Positions 7,059 to 14,284 of a DNA stretch of 22,413 bases are shown piece by piece (within the stretch, counting starts at the first letter, position 1; every line of letters begins with the position of its first letter). A model generated the notes under the pieces. The model was not told where the DNA came from. It saw only the letters and a program-made list of their open reading frames with translations, and made no database searches. Position numbers and translations under genes: made by a program. The stretch comes from a virus, in the IMG/VR virus record IMGVR_UViG_3300017733_001791, positions 1 through 22,413 of that record; one strand, 5' to 3'.

Positions 7059-8195
7059 GACCTGAACAACGCAGCGATGTCGGTATCGTTTTGTCCGGAG
7101 ACGGGCGAGCCGATGGTTCGCGTTCAAGAGTCCCCACGTGACGATGGACGCTCCGGCAGATCGGTTACGTTCGCGGGCGGAAGCCTCCGTCCGCTCGGGT
7201 ACGCGGAACTGCTTCAAGCCAATCCCGGCAACACAATATCTATTCCAATTGACCTGGACGACGCTCGGCTTCTCGATACCAACATCGAAGGCTTGGATGA
7301 AAGCGTAAAGTACACGGCAAAGGCACCAGTGTTTGAGAGCCACTTCACTTCGCGAGCGATTGGCCTTGTCAAGGGTGGTTGGTTGCCGCCCGCTCTTGCC
7401 GCGAGCAACAACACCACCATTTTGATAGACAGAAACATCGTTTCACAAATTGTTGGCCGCTTCGACGGCGGCAGAGCGGTGGGCAGTGATCCCGACTTTC
7501 TGGACTTATTTGCTGATCGGCCGCTCAAGATCAGTCCTGTACTATTCGCTATGGAAGGCAATACGCGAGCCACTCCTACACCGGAGCAAGTGCGGGGCCA
7601 ACTCGACGAATTCATAGCGAAGTTTCGGGCCGCGCTTCCGGCGACGAAGTTAGTTGTCGACTCTAACGTTGAAAAAGGCATCCTCGGGTCGATTGAAGAC
7701 ACACGAGCAGGTTTTGCAAAAAGACAGAAATTCCTAATGAGCGTGGCTCCGCGCCTTGTCGCTCCGGTCGCTAGAGCGAAAGTTCCCGCGCGAAGGGATG
7801 AGGTACTGAGTATAGCCGATCAATGTGGGGTTGCGCGCGGTTCACTCGTTGTGCTCGCTGCTTTGAGCGTGGTGTTTGTTGCCAACGGGGCCAGTCCTGC
7901 AAAGAGACTGCTGAAAATCAGGGCCGAATATCGTGATGAGGACGCCTATAACGCGTTGGTCGACCTGCGCTCGCTTGAGATGCTGATTTATGTGTTCGCA
8001 CGTCTCCCGGACTTGCCAGCGATGCTATGCACGGCAGACAAGGACCTGGCCCTCTTCTGGGTGGGGATTCAGGCGTCAAATTTCGAGAAAAAGGGCGCTG
8101 GGGTTAGCTGTGACTTGTTACCAATAGACGCGCTGTTGCCCGGCTTCGCCAATGAATGGCCGAACATATCGGGAGGTTCGCAGTTAGCCGATTAA
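7059..8195 (+). CDS. PIN-like domain candidate nuclease (cargo)
   Basis: A 378-residue protein from ATG 7059. The frame extends upstream to TTG 6921 and ATG 7035, but none has a strong ribosome site and the upstream part has coding-unlike composition; a weak TATATT at 7004-7009 also argues for a start after 7030. Acidic residues are spaced as in PIN-fold RNases: Asp124 in TTILIDRNIVSQ, Glu166 in VLFAMEGNT, Asp302 in YNALVDLRSLEML and Asp327 in LCTADKDLALFW. The C-terminal CTADKDL strand-helix is especially PIN-like. The N-terminal 110 residues are unrecognised. No antitoxin-sized partner is adjacent. The stop overlaps the integrase stop tail to tail (TTAA). PIN assignment is inference; this could also be a different Rossmann-like fold. 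Confidence 0.6.
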   Translation, partial: DLNNAAMSVSFCPETGEPMVRVQESPRDDGRSGRSVTFAGGSLRPLGYAELLQANPGNTISIPIDLDDARLLDTNIEGLDESVKYTAKAPVFESHFTSRAIGLVKGGWLPPALAASNNTTILIDRNIVSQIVGRFDGGRAVGSDPDFLDLFADRPLKISPVLFAMEGNTRATPTPEQVRGQLDEFIAKFRAALPATKLVVDSNVEKGILGSIEDTRAGFAKRQKFLMSVAPRLVAPVARAKVPARRDEVLSIADQCGVARGSLVVLAALSVVFVANGASPAKRLLKIRAEYRDEDAYNALVDLRSLEMLIYVFARLPDLPAMLCTADKDLALFWVGIQASNFEKKGAGVSCDLLPIDALLPGFANEWPNISGGSQLAD

Positions 8196-9472
8196 GACTT
8201 TGCTTCTCCTACCGGCAGTGTCGCGGCTTCAATTGCCAAGACTGCCTCGCGTTTCTCCTCGAACATATGCCAGCGCGCGTACACGCCGGTAACGCCTTTA
8301 TCGTTGTGATTCAAAAGAGCCTTAACGTAGTCGACCGGCAGCCGAGCCGCCTGCACGATTGTCGCGGCCGTTCTCCGAAGGTCGTGAGGCGTGAAGGCTG
8401 CCAGCTCTTCGTCTTCAAGCAAACGACGAACTGCCTGACTCATTGAGTGGCGCGCAAGCACACCGACGCTCTCGAAGCGGCTGGCAAACACGGGCCTATC
8501 CTCTTTGTCCTCACCCTCATCCGGCTTGCCAAGCTCCAAGGCCGCTTCGATCAACTTTACCGCCGTTGGGGAGAGGGGGACCGTATGCTCCGCCTTCTTA
8601 TTCTTCGTCCGCACAGCCGGAATGATCCAATGCGGCTTGTCGCCATTCAGGCCGTGAAGCTCGGAACGCATCATGCCCGCGACTTCGCCGGGACGCTGGG
8701 CCGTCAGCAATACGACTTTCAGAGCCAGACGCGTCCCGTCCGTGATGCCTGCTTTCTCATCGTCGAGGATGGCAAAAAAGGCCTTCAGTTCGTCGAGCGT
8801 CAGCACGCGATCCTTCTCGACTTCCTTGCCGCCGACCTTCTTCATGCCGTGCAGGAAGTTTTCGGTCAGAATCTCCCGGTCGTTCGCGTAACCCCACATG
8901 GTGCGGATGACAGACTGCGTCCGGTTGGCCGATGAGGGCGAGGCCTTGGCAATCTCTTCGAGGTGCTCCCTGATCTCGCCACGCGTGAGGGAGCCGACTG
9001 CGCGCTTCCCGAATTTGGCCTTCGGGCGCTTCAGATACCCTTCGTCGTTTTTCCAACTGCTCTTGCGCGGCGTTCCGGTGCGAGGGTCGATAGCCTTAAT
9101 GTGCTCGACGTACTGGTCGCACAGCTCGCCGAACGTCACCACGTCCTTGCGGTGCTCGACTAGCTGACGCTCTTGGGCGGCCTTGGGGTCCTCGCCCTGG
9201 CCGTTCCTGGCTTCTTCGCGGTCCCGGGCCTCCCGGGCGAGCTTCAGACTGAGGGCCGGGGCCTTGGCACCGTACAGCCCCAGCGTCACGCGGCGCATGC
9301 CCCCCTTGGCGCGGGAGCGGTAGGCGAACGTCCAACGGGCGACGCCGGTCGGTGGACAGCGCAGCACCAAGCCACCCCCGTCGCTCAGTTCGATTCGTTT
9401 GCCGGTGTCCTTGGCCTCCGCAATGGCCTTGTCGACCGCTTTTGCGGCGAGCTTGTTTCGACCCCTAGCCAC
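8192..9472 (-). CDS. int: Site-specific tyrosine recombinase, DUF4102 type (integrase)
   Basis: This 426-residue integrase starts at GTG 9472 behind a strong GGAGG 6-11 bases upstream. Order: an N-terminal DUF4102 arm-binding domain (about 5-100, with LSDGGGLVLRCPPTG and WTFAYRSRAKGG), a SAM-like core-binding domain (about 110-205, starting TFGELCDQYVEHI) and the catalytic domain. Visible active-site residues are Arg260 (TAQRPGEV), His363 and Arg366 (TPHDLRRTAA), His389 (LLNHND) and Tyr398 (GVYARWH), so the enzyme looks intact. It lies next to its attP, whose core is a tRNA-Pro 3' end, the usual target of this family. One pair of arm-type repeats lies 16-35 bases upstream of its start codon and could let Int or an accessory protein repress its own transcription. 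Confidence 0.95.
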   Translation of the reverse strand: MARGRNKLAAKAVDKAIAEAKDTGKRIELSDGGGLVLRCPPTGVARWTFAYRSRAKGGMRRVTLGLYGAKAPALSLKLAREARDREEARNGQGEDPKAAQERQLVEHRKDVVTFGELCDQYVEHIKAIDPRTGTPRKSSWKNDEGYLKRPKAKFGKRAVGSLTRGEIREHLEEIAKASPSSANRTQSVIRTMWGYANDREILTENFLHGMKKVGGKEVEKDRVLTLDELKAFFAILDDEKAGITDGTRLALKVVLLTAQRPGEVAGMMRSELHGLNGDKPHWIIPAVRTKNKKAEHTVPLSPTAVKLIEAALELGKPDEGEDKEDRPVFASRFESVGVLARHSMSQAVRRLLEDEELAAFTPHDLRRTAATIVQAARLPVDYVKALLNHNDKGVTGVYARWHMFEEKREAVLAIEAATLPVGEAKS

Positions 9473-9487
9473 CGACTGCCCTCCGAT

Positions 9488-9506
9488 GTTTCCCCGGTGT
9501 TTCCTA
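9488..9506 (-). repeat. Paired arm-type repeat 1 (attP, P arm, inverted)
   Basis: Read on the minus strand this is AGGAAAC, 4 bases, GGGAAAC, with the units 11 bp apart. It matches the P'-arm pair (9815-9833) at 17 of 19 positions and lies inside the int leader. Confidence 0.7.
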
Positions 9507-9567
9507 CCGCGAGCTTCGGGGGTAGCGCCCTAGTCTGTAGCGGTTGCCGGAACGGCCTTATAGCCGA

Positions 9568-9588
9568 TTTGGGAAACTTTTGGGAAAC
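9568..9588 (+). repeat. Paired arm-type repeat 2 (attP, P arm)
   Basis: Two exact copies of TTTGGGAAAC start at 9568 and 9579, 11 bp apart, with the same GGGAAAC unit and spacing as the other two pairs. The 11-bp period places both units on one face of the helix, typical of integrase arm-binding sites. Confidence 0.7.
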
Positions 9589-9721
9589 ATCGGCGGGGGA
9601 TTGGCCGGTTACCGCCGGTAACTATCGATAGCTCTTGGTATGAGCTAAGTCACTGATATCGCGCTGCTAATGGTATAAGCCGACACGTCTTGAGCTTTCG
9701 CGATATTCCGGCTTGGAATCA

Positions 9722-9766
9722 CTGGGAGACTAGGGGTCGGAGGTTCAAATCCTCTCGCTCCGACCA
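9722..9766 (+). other. attP core: 3' half of tRNA-Pro(GGG)
   Basis: CTGGGAG is an anticodon loop with anticodon GGG (9724-9726). It is followed by the anticodon 3' stem ACTAG, variable bases, the T arm (GGAGG, loop TTCAAAT, CCTCT), acceptor strand CGCTCCG, discriminator A and the encoded CCA. The 5' half is absent: AATCA precedes the loop instead of the CTAGT needed to pair, and no CGGAGCG lies upstream. It is therefore the phage copy of the 3' end, which rebuilds the host tRNA on integration. Identity begins at or near the anticodon loop, marking the left limit of the strand-exchange region. Confidence 0.85.
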
Positions 9767-9770
9767 ACAA

Positions 9771-9783
9771 AATCAAAGACTTA
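9771..9783 (+). promoter_or_regulatory. Consensus IHF-binding site in attP
   Basis: AATCAAAGACTTA matches the IHF consensus WATCAANNNNTTR at every specified position. It lies 5 bases after the core and 31 bases before the P'-arm repeats, the same relative place as the H' site of lambda attP. Confidence 0.65.
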
Positions 9784-9814
9784 GCCGGAAGTCTTCTTTC
9801 TCGAAAATCGGCCC

Positions 9815-9833
9815 GAGGAAACACCTGGGAAAC
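9815..9833 (+). repeat. Paired arm-type repeat 3 (attP, P' arm)
   Basis: GAGGAAAC at 9815-9822 and TGGGAAAC at 9826-9833 are 11 bp apart. The unit is inverted relative to pair 1 across the core. With the core and the IHF site it completes a lambda-like attP. Confidence 0.7.
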
Positions 9834-10266
9834 AAGGGCGGGGCAGGGGGGTCTACCGGCCGCAAATTTTTCGCGAGTCGGGGAAAAAGGCTTGAGGCCT
9901 CACGACCCAGCACTATCTCAATTCAGCACGGCACAGCTAGGCGCGTCACGGCTCTCTAGAGGGCAATTTAATCGACAGGGCGCGATAGCTCGGCGTACAG
10001 AGACTCAAGCACATTGAAAAGCGCACCGCCAAATTAAGGGTATGAGGCGGGTGGTAGGGGCAGCATGTTCAGGCACAGGCGTGTGTCTAGCTGACCCCAA
10101 GCACCGAAGAAAAACGGTGGCTTGCCTTCCGGGCAAGTTGCAGATTTCCCCCGCACGGGGCAGAGCTGCGGTTTCGCGACACACGCCTACTAGTCATGAC
10201 CCGAGCTGCGGCGCGGGACCCGAAAACAGCCTGACTTTCAAACCCTGTTTTCCGGGAGCTTTGCCC
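9834..10266 (+). other. Non-coding leader between attP and the early operon
   Basis: No convincing gene is seen. The first half is plain sequence, with no confident promoter hexamers. The second half is rich in dyads: an 11-bp perfect inverted repeat AGGCGTGTGTC (10077-10087) / GACACACGCCT (10178-10188) encloses CTTGCC/GGCAAG (10121-10137), CACCG/CGGTG (10102-10119) and CCCC/GGGG (10149-10160). GAGCTGCGG occurs twice, near 10163 and 10203. This looks like a structured RNA leader or an early-promoter control region. Confidence 0.5.
10219..10256 (+). promoter_or_regulatory. Hairpin masking the ribosome site of the first early gene
   Basis: CCCG-AAAACAG (10219-10229) pairs with CTGTTTT, a one-base bulge, then CGGG (10245-10256), giving 11 pairs around a 15-nt loop. 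The 3' arm contains the first bases of the GGGAG ribosome site (10254-10258) of the gene starting at 10267, so folding should lower its translation. An alternative reading is a transcription attenuator, but no T-run follows. Confidence 0.5.
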
Positions 10267-10500
10267 ATGACTACCGCTGCGCGGCACGCAGAGCGTGCCA
10301 CGATTCCCTATGACTTCCCTCATCCCGCCCGCCTTGGTGGCCGCGACCTTTTCATCGAGGTTCTCGGCGGTCCGTCCGTGACGACCTTCAATCGGTGGCT
10401 GAGCGGCGGCAAGATTCCCCAACCTCGTAAGTTGGGGCATCTGAACCGCTGGCTTGAAACCGAGATGGCGGCTGTCCGCGACGCGGGGGTCACACGATGA
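10267..10500 (+). CDS. Small HTH regulator-like protein (early)
   Basis: A 77-residue protein. ATG 10267 follows GGGAG at good spacing; the frame is open further upstream but that part is structured leader. The segment GGPSVTTFNRWLSGGKIPQP, then a closing helix KLGHLNRWLETEM, has the shape of an AlpA/excisionase-type winged helix-turn-helix. It is the first gene after attP on the early side, where phages often place a cro-like or excision/control protein, and its ribosome site is partly masked by a hairpin. It overlaps the next start by ATGA. The regulator role is inferred from fold pattern and position. Confidence 0.7.
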   Translation: MTTAARHAERATIPYDFPHPARLGGRDLFIEVLGGPSVTTFNRWLSGGKIPQPRKLGHLNRWLETEMAAVRDAGVTR

Positions 10501-10754
10501 TTTCCGACCTCGACACGCTCACGCGCCTGGTCCGCCGCCACGTCGACGGCCTTCCGCTGCCCTCGCATATCGTTCGCGGCAACATCGCCATTCCGTTGGC
10601 CTCATGGCTTGCGAGCCTGTCAACCGACCGCCGTCCCGCGCCCACCCTAGTTTCAGCTCTGATCGGGCATTCAGCCGAACGGCCCTATGTGTCCGAGATC
10701 GCCATGACGTTGGCCGCTCGGATCGCCGAACAGACACCCGCAGACCAGAACTGA
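10497..10754 (+). CDS. Hypothetical small early protein
   Basis: An 85-residue protein coupled to the preceding gene by an ATGA overlap. It reads as mainly helical with a basic N-terminal segment (LTRLVRRHVDGLPLPSHIVRGN) and an Ala-rich end (SEIAMTLAARIAEQTPADQ). No DNA-binding motif, cysteine pattern or membrane segment is seen and I do not recognise the family. Tight coupling with the HTH gene suggests a joint regulatory role, without direct support. An 80-bp gap with two hairpins follows (CCTCT/AGAGG at 10784-10798 and CGTCGC/GCGACG at 10805-10819). Confidence 0.6.
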   Translation: MISDLDTLTRLVRRHVDGLPLPSHIVRGNIAIPLASWLASLSTDRRPAPTLVSALIGHSAERPYVSEIAMTLAARIAEQTPADQN

Positions 10755-10833
10755 ACAAGCCATTACGCCGTAACGTCGCGAAGCCTCTCAGTCAGAGGGC
10801 ACAGCGTCGCGCGGCGACGGGGAACTATCTTCC

Positions 10834-11997
10834 ATGAACTACTCTTCACCTGCCTCGCTGTTTGATGACCGCGAAGCTCTCGCACACGATGGCGAGACCG
10901 AACTTAACGAACCGCTCCGTGCAAACGTCGCCTTGACGCGTCTCGAAGCTGCGGGAGACGCCTGGCTAGCCGAACGCGGATTTGACCACAATGCAAACGA
11001 GCTGACGCCTGACGGCGAGCCCGTCGCAAGCACATGCCTCATGTCGCAGGGCAAGCGCGTAAGCGAAGGGCGGGGCGCACAGCCGCGCCCCGAGTTCGTA
11101 AGCGAGGCCGCTCTGCATAACGGGGCACGCTTGCACGGCGACCCGGAAGTTTCAATTGACACGAAGCGACGGCATCGGGTGCGATTCTATCGGTATTGTG
11201 TGGGGCTCACCAAACCCTGCGCAGAAGATGCGTGTCGTTACAAGCGGATTGAAGACGGGCTCCAATTGCTCAGTGATGCGAAGTCCGATTTTGAGATTGA
11301 CGTTATCGTGGGTGCTATTCGCCGCGACTGCAAGATTCTCGGCGCAGCCACGCCTTCGGGGCTCGCGGTGATCCTTGGTTGCAGCACGTCGACCGTCTAC
11401 ACGCGGATGAAAGACGCTAGCCTGGAAGCTGCAATCGTGGCGATTGCTGCGGAGAAAGAACGGGCTATCTCGGAAGCGCGCAAATCCCGCAACCTGAAGC
11501 TAGACGTTCGCTTGGCCACGAAAGGCACGGTGTTCGACAGCCCGGCTTGGCATCGGGAGATTGAGAAGCTCTACGTCAGTTTGCGCTTCGAGATCGTCAA
11601 CGCGCTTACGCGTGAAACGACGCTAAGCCGTCTGGACTCGCAGAAAGGGAGTGATCGCGCGCTCAAGATGATCCCGCAAAGCCGCCTCGAACTGCTCGAC
11701 GAATTGGGCGTGCTGACCCCGGAGGTCTGCCGGATGTTGGGCACGTTGAGCGAGACTGATCGCGACGATTGGATAGCGCAGCGTGACGCCGAAGACCTAG
11801 CAGAGCTTTGCGGCGATGCGGACCAGAGGCGGAGAGCGACAAGCCGATACGACTCCCAGAAGTACGTGAAGAAAATCAAAGCGTACCTGGCGGCGAATGG
11901 GCGCAATCCTGACGGTCCCGTCATGCCGAAGCCGAACACGCCGACCACTGCCGCGCGCAAAAGCACGAAGCGGACTGCGACAAAGAAGGCTGCTTGA
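10834..11997 (+). CDS. Putative DNA-binding early protein with Lys-rich tail
   Basis: A 387-residue protein starting at ATG 10834 after GGGGAA. The N-terminal 100 residues are acidic to neutral and low in structure. Residues about 110-135 are basic with Cys (RFYRYCVGLTKPCAEDACRY). A helix-turn-helix is likely at about 174-196 (PSGLAVILGCSTSTVYTRM). The middle is charged and helical, and the end is Lys/Arg/Thr-rich (RKSTKRTATKKAA), as in many DNA-binding proteins. It lies 2 bp before the primase-polymerase gene in the same operon and upstream of the iteron array, so an origin-binding or replication-initiator role is a reasonable guess. No named family recognised. Confidence 0.65.
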   Translation: MNYSSPASLFDDREALAHDGETELNEPLRANVALTRLEAAGDAWLAERGFDHNANELTPDGEPVASTCLMSQGKRVSEGRGAQPRPEFVSEAALHNGARLHGDPEVSIDTKRRHRVRFYRYCVGLTKPCAEDACRYKRIEDGLQLLSDAKSDFEIDVIVGAIRRDCKILGAATPSGLAVILGCSTSTVYTRMKDASLEAAIVAIAAEKERAISEARKSRNLKLDVRLATKGTVFDSPAWHREIEKLYVSLRFEIVNALTRETTLSRLDSQKGSDRALKMIPQSRLELLDELGVLTPEVCRMLGTLSETDRDDWIAQRDAEDLAELCGDADQRRRATSRYDSQKYVKKIKAYLAANGRNPDGPVMPKPNTPTTAARKSTKRTATKKAA

Positions 11998-11999
11998 GT

Positions 12000-14273
12000 A
12001 TGAGCAATTCGCCTATGGGTGCAAACGTCGTCAAGTTGCATGTCAATCAGGACAACGCACGCCGCTTGCCCACCAATCAGGACGACGCGCGCCGCGTACA
12101 GAACAAGCACAATGCGATGTTCCTCGCGCGCAACGGCATCCCCGTGTTTCCGTCGAATGGGAAAATCCCGCTCGTAAAGTTGTATAACCGTAGAGATACG
12201 GAGATCAGCCGTGAGGATCGCGAAGCCGCTATCGAGCAGGCGCGCGAGGAAGGGAACAAGCAGCTCACCGTGTTCGTCGGCGCGACAACCGATCCCGACA
12301 TCGTCAAGCGCATGTGGCGGCACCCCAACCAAGACGCCGTTCCGTCCGTCGCGTGCGGGCCTGCGCGCCTGGTCGTGATCGACGCCGACACCAAGTTCAA
12401 CGGTCCCGAGCTGATCGGCAAGCTCTTCGACGAGCACGGCGGCGTGCCCGAAGGCACGCCCATTATCACCACGCAATCGGGTGGTAAGCACTACGTGTTC
12501 AGCGACCCGGACAATGCATTCACGAACAGCGCTGGTGCGCTCAAGAAGCAATACGGCTGCGACGTGCGGGGGCGAGGGGGACAATTCATTGCCCCGGGCG
12601 CTTGGCGCGAAGACGGCAAGCGCTACGGCGATCAAGCCGCGCTCAAAGCGTTCGTCGACGCTTACGCCAGCAACAGCATTCCGCCGCTCCCGGATTATAT
12701 CGTTGAGCTGATTGGTACGCCGTCCTCTGAATCTGGGGAGGACATTCCCGTCACCAAAGAGCGGGAAATCATCAAGCAACTCGACGAGGCCGACGTTCCG
12801 GAGTGGGAAGAGCTGTGCTCTCCGCTCGGAGACTACGACTTCGACAAGCTGAAAGCTGACAATAGCGAGTTCAACTCGCTTTACGTGGAGCCGGGCTCTG
12901 ATTGCTCCGACAATCGCTTCAAGGCTGCCCGTCACGTTATGCGCGAATGGCCCGAAATGCCTGTAGAGCATCTCGCGTCGTTCTTCTCGGCATGGGATGG
13001 CGCTGGCGACTTCGTCGACGGCAAGCCGCGATCCGGCGAATACGATAACCGGCAAACCGCTCGCGAGTGGCTGAAGAACCAGGGTCTCAGCAAGGCGTCT
13101 ACCGGCGAAGCGTTCGGCGCAGTCGTCGACGAGGACGAACCGAGCGTTAAGCCTGGCAGTCCCACAAGACTCGCGTATCTCGACGACCTCCTAGCGAGCG
13201 GATTGCCCCGTCTCGATTGGGCCGTAAAACACGTTGTGCCGTTGGCGACAACCGGCTTCGTTGTGGGCGGTTGGGGCAGCGGTAAGACCGCGCTGCTCTT
13301 GGACATCGCGTTGCGCATCGCGCATGGCATCTCATTTGCCGGACGAAAGGTGACGAAGGGAGCGGTGATCTATTGCGGACTGGAAAACTCGGCTGAAGTA
13401 GAGCGACGCATCCACGCTTGGCGCGGCGAAGCGGGAGATTCCGCGCGTGACGGTGCCTTTGCTCTGCATCGCGGGCCGCTCAGCCTATATCAAGCGGACG
13501 GGAAACCGACGAAGGACGAGCGCGAGTTGGTAAAGCACGCAGCTGCGGTAGAGCGCCGTTTCGGCATGCCTGTAAGCCTGATCGTGATCGATACGCTCGC
13601 TCAAGCTATCATGCCGGGCGACGACAACAGCGCGCAGGATGCGGGCGTCTATACGGCCGCCGCGCAGCGCATTTGCAACGCCACGGGCGCTTGCGTGGTC
13701 ACGCTCGCGCATCCTCCGAAGAACGGGGCGAGCGTTCGCGGTAGCGGCGCATTTGAAGCGAACACTGACTTCGTGTTTCTCGTGTCGAAGGATGAGAGAG
13801 GAAGCGGCCGGATGAAAGCGGGGAGCAAGTTTCGTGTCGGTGACCCCCGCAAGATCGATTTCACATTCCGCCTGCGCGGTGTGACGGTTGGCACTGATGA
13901 GGACGGCGACCCTATCGAAACCGTGGTGGCGTCGGTCGGTGTTGACCTGGCAGTGACGGACCCGGAAGAGGACGACGACGCTCCGGCGATCAAACCGTCT
14001 GACAGACTTGACGACCGGATGCAGCGCGTTCTGAACGTCTTTGAGGCCGAAGCCACGCGCCAGAAGGCCGACGATGAGCCCGTGACGGCCGTTCGGAAGC
14101 TGATCGAGTTGCAGTCCGGTGAGATCGAAAACGCAGTGAATGCGAGCCGCAGGGCGGACGGACTCGAGCCGCTCGGCCGCTCGACCGTGCGGGACCACAT
14201 TCGTTCGGCCGTTGAGGCTGGCAGCCTTGAAGTCGTGGGGACGAAGGCGCGACCGCTTTACCGGCTCCGGTAG
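12000..14273 (+). CDS. Primase-polymerase / RepA-like helicase fusion
   Basis: A 757-residue replication protein. I prefer ATG 12000 over an upstream in-frame TTG at 11994; GAAGG lies about 9 bases before it. The N-terminal part (about 35-235) is a prim-pol domain: Asp128 and Asp130 in LVVIDADTK, His164 in TQSGGKHYVF, and CDVRGRGGQFIAPG. A middle linker holds an acidic segment. From about 415 a RecA-fold hexameric helicase (AAA_25/RepA type) begins, with Walker A GGWGSGKT at 423-430, Walker B with Asp531 in SLIVIDTLAQ, and the conserved TLAHPPKNG. The C-terminal 90 residues look like a winged-helix tail. The N-terminus carries a short tandem repeat (NQDNARR.., NQDDARR..). It would prime and unwind phage DNA, probably at the adjacent repeat array. 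Confidence 0.9.
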   Translation: MSNSPMGANVVKLHVNQDNARRLPTNQDDARRVQNKHNAMFLARNGIPVFPSNGKIPLVKLYNRRDTEISREDREAAIEQAREEGNKQLTVFVGATTDPDIVKRMWRHPNQDAVPSVACGPARLVVIDADTKFNGPELIGKLFDEHGGVPEGTPIITTQSGGKHYVFSDPDNAFTNSAGALKKQYGCDVRGRGGQFIAPGAWREDGKRYGDQAALKAFVDAYASNSIPPLPDYIVELIGTPSSESGEDIPVTKEREIIKQLDEADVPEWEELCSPLGDYDFDKLKADNSEFNSLYVEPGSDCSDNRFKAARHVMREWPEMPVEHLASFFSAWDGAGDFVDGKPRSGEYDNRQTAREWLKNQGLSKASTGEAFGAVVDEDEPSVKPGSPTRLAYLDDLLASGLPRLDWAVKHVVPLATTGFVVGGWGSGKTALLLDIALRIAHGISFAGRKVTKGAVIYCGLENSAEVERRIHAWRGEAGDSARDGAFALHRGPLSLYQADGKPTKDERELVKHAAAVERRFGMPVSLIVIDTLAQAIMPGDDNSAQDAGVYTAAAQRICNATGACVVTLAHPPKNGASVRGSGAFEANTDFVFLVSKDERGSGRMKAGSKFRVGDPRKIDFTFRLRGVTVGTDEDGDPIETVVASVGVDLAVTDPEEDDDAPAIKPSDRLDDRMQRVLNVFEAEATRQKADDEPVTAVRKLIELQSGEIENAVNASRRADGLEPLGRSTVRDHIRSAVEAGSLEVVGTKARPLYRLR

Positions 14274-14284
14274 AGCGATACCCG

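Larger units (their letters stand above)
9473..9721. other. attP left (P) arm, non-coding
   Basis: No gene is seen here. The stretch holds the int ribosome site, two of the three paired arm-type repeats (9488-9506 and 9568-9588), a 6-bp dyad GTTACC/GGTAAC (9608-9622), a perfect palindrome CTATCGATAG (9622-9631) and a small dyad AGCTC/GAGCT (9630-9646). The palindromes between arm sites and core are plausible accessory-factor sites. Confidence 0.6.

Noticed and set aside
8192-9472. Rightward open frames opposite the integrase (such as 8447-8935 and 9173-9631)
   Set aside because: They are antisense to an intact, motif-complete integrase and show no recognisable protein features.
9690-9766. 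Complete tRNA gene
   Set aside because: Only the anticodon loop to CCA is tRNA-like. The 5' acceptor strand and the matching anticodon 5' stem are missing, so it is an attachment-core fragment.
10042-10266. In-frame upstream extension of the HTH gene at 10267
   Set aside because: It has no ribosome site and runs through nested inverted repeats; ATG 10267 has a proper GGGAG.
11571-13055. Long leftward open frame (about 494 codons) opposite the replication genes
   Set aside because: It lies wholly antisense to two well-supported genes with clear motifs, crosses their boundary, and is an expected by-product of GC-rich codon bias.
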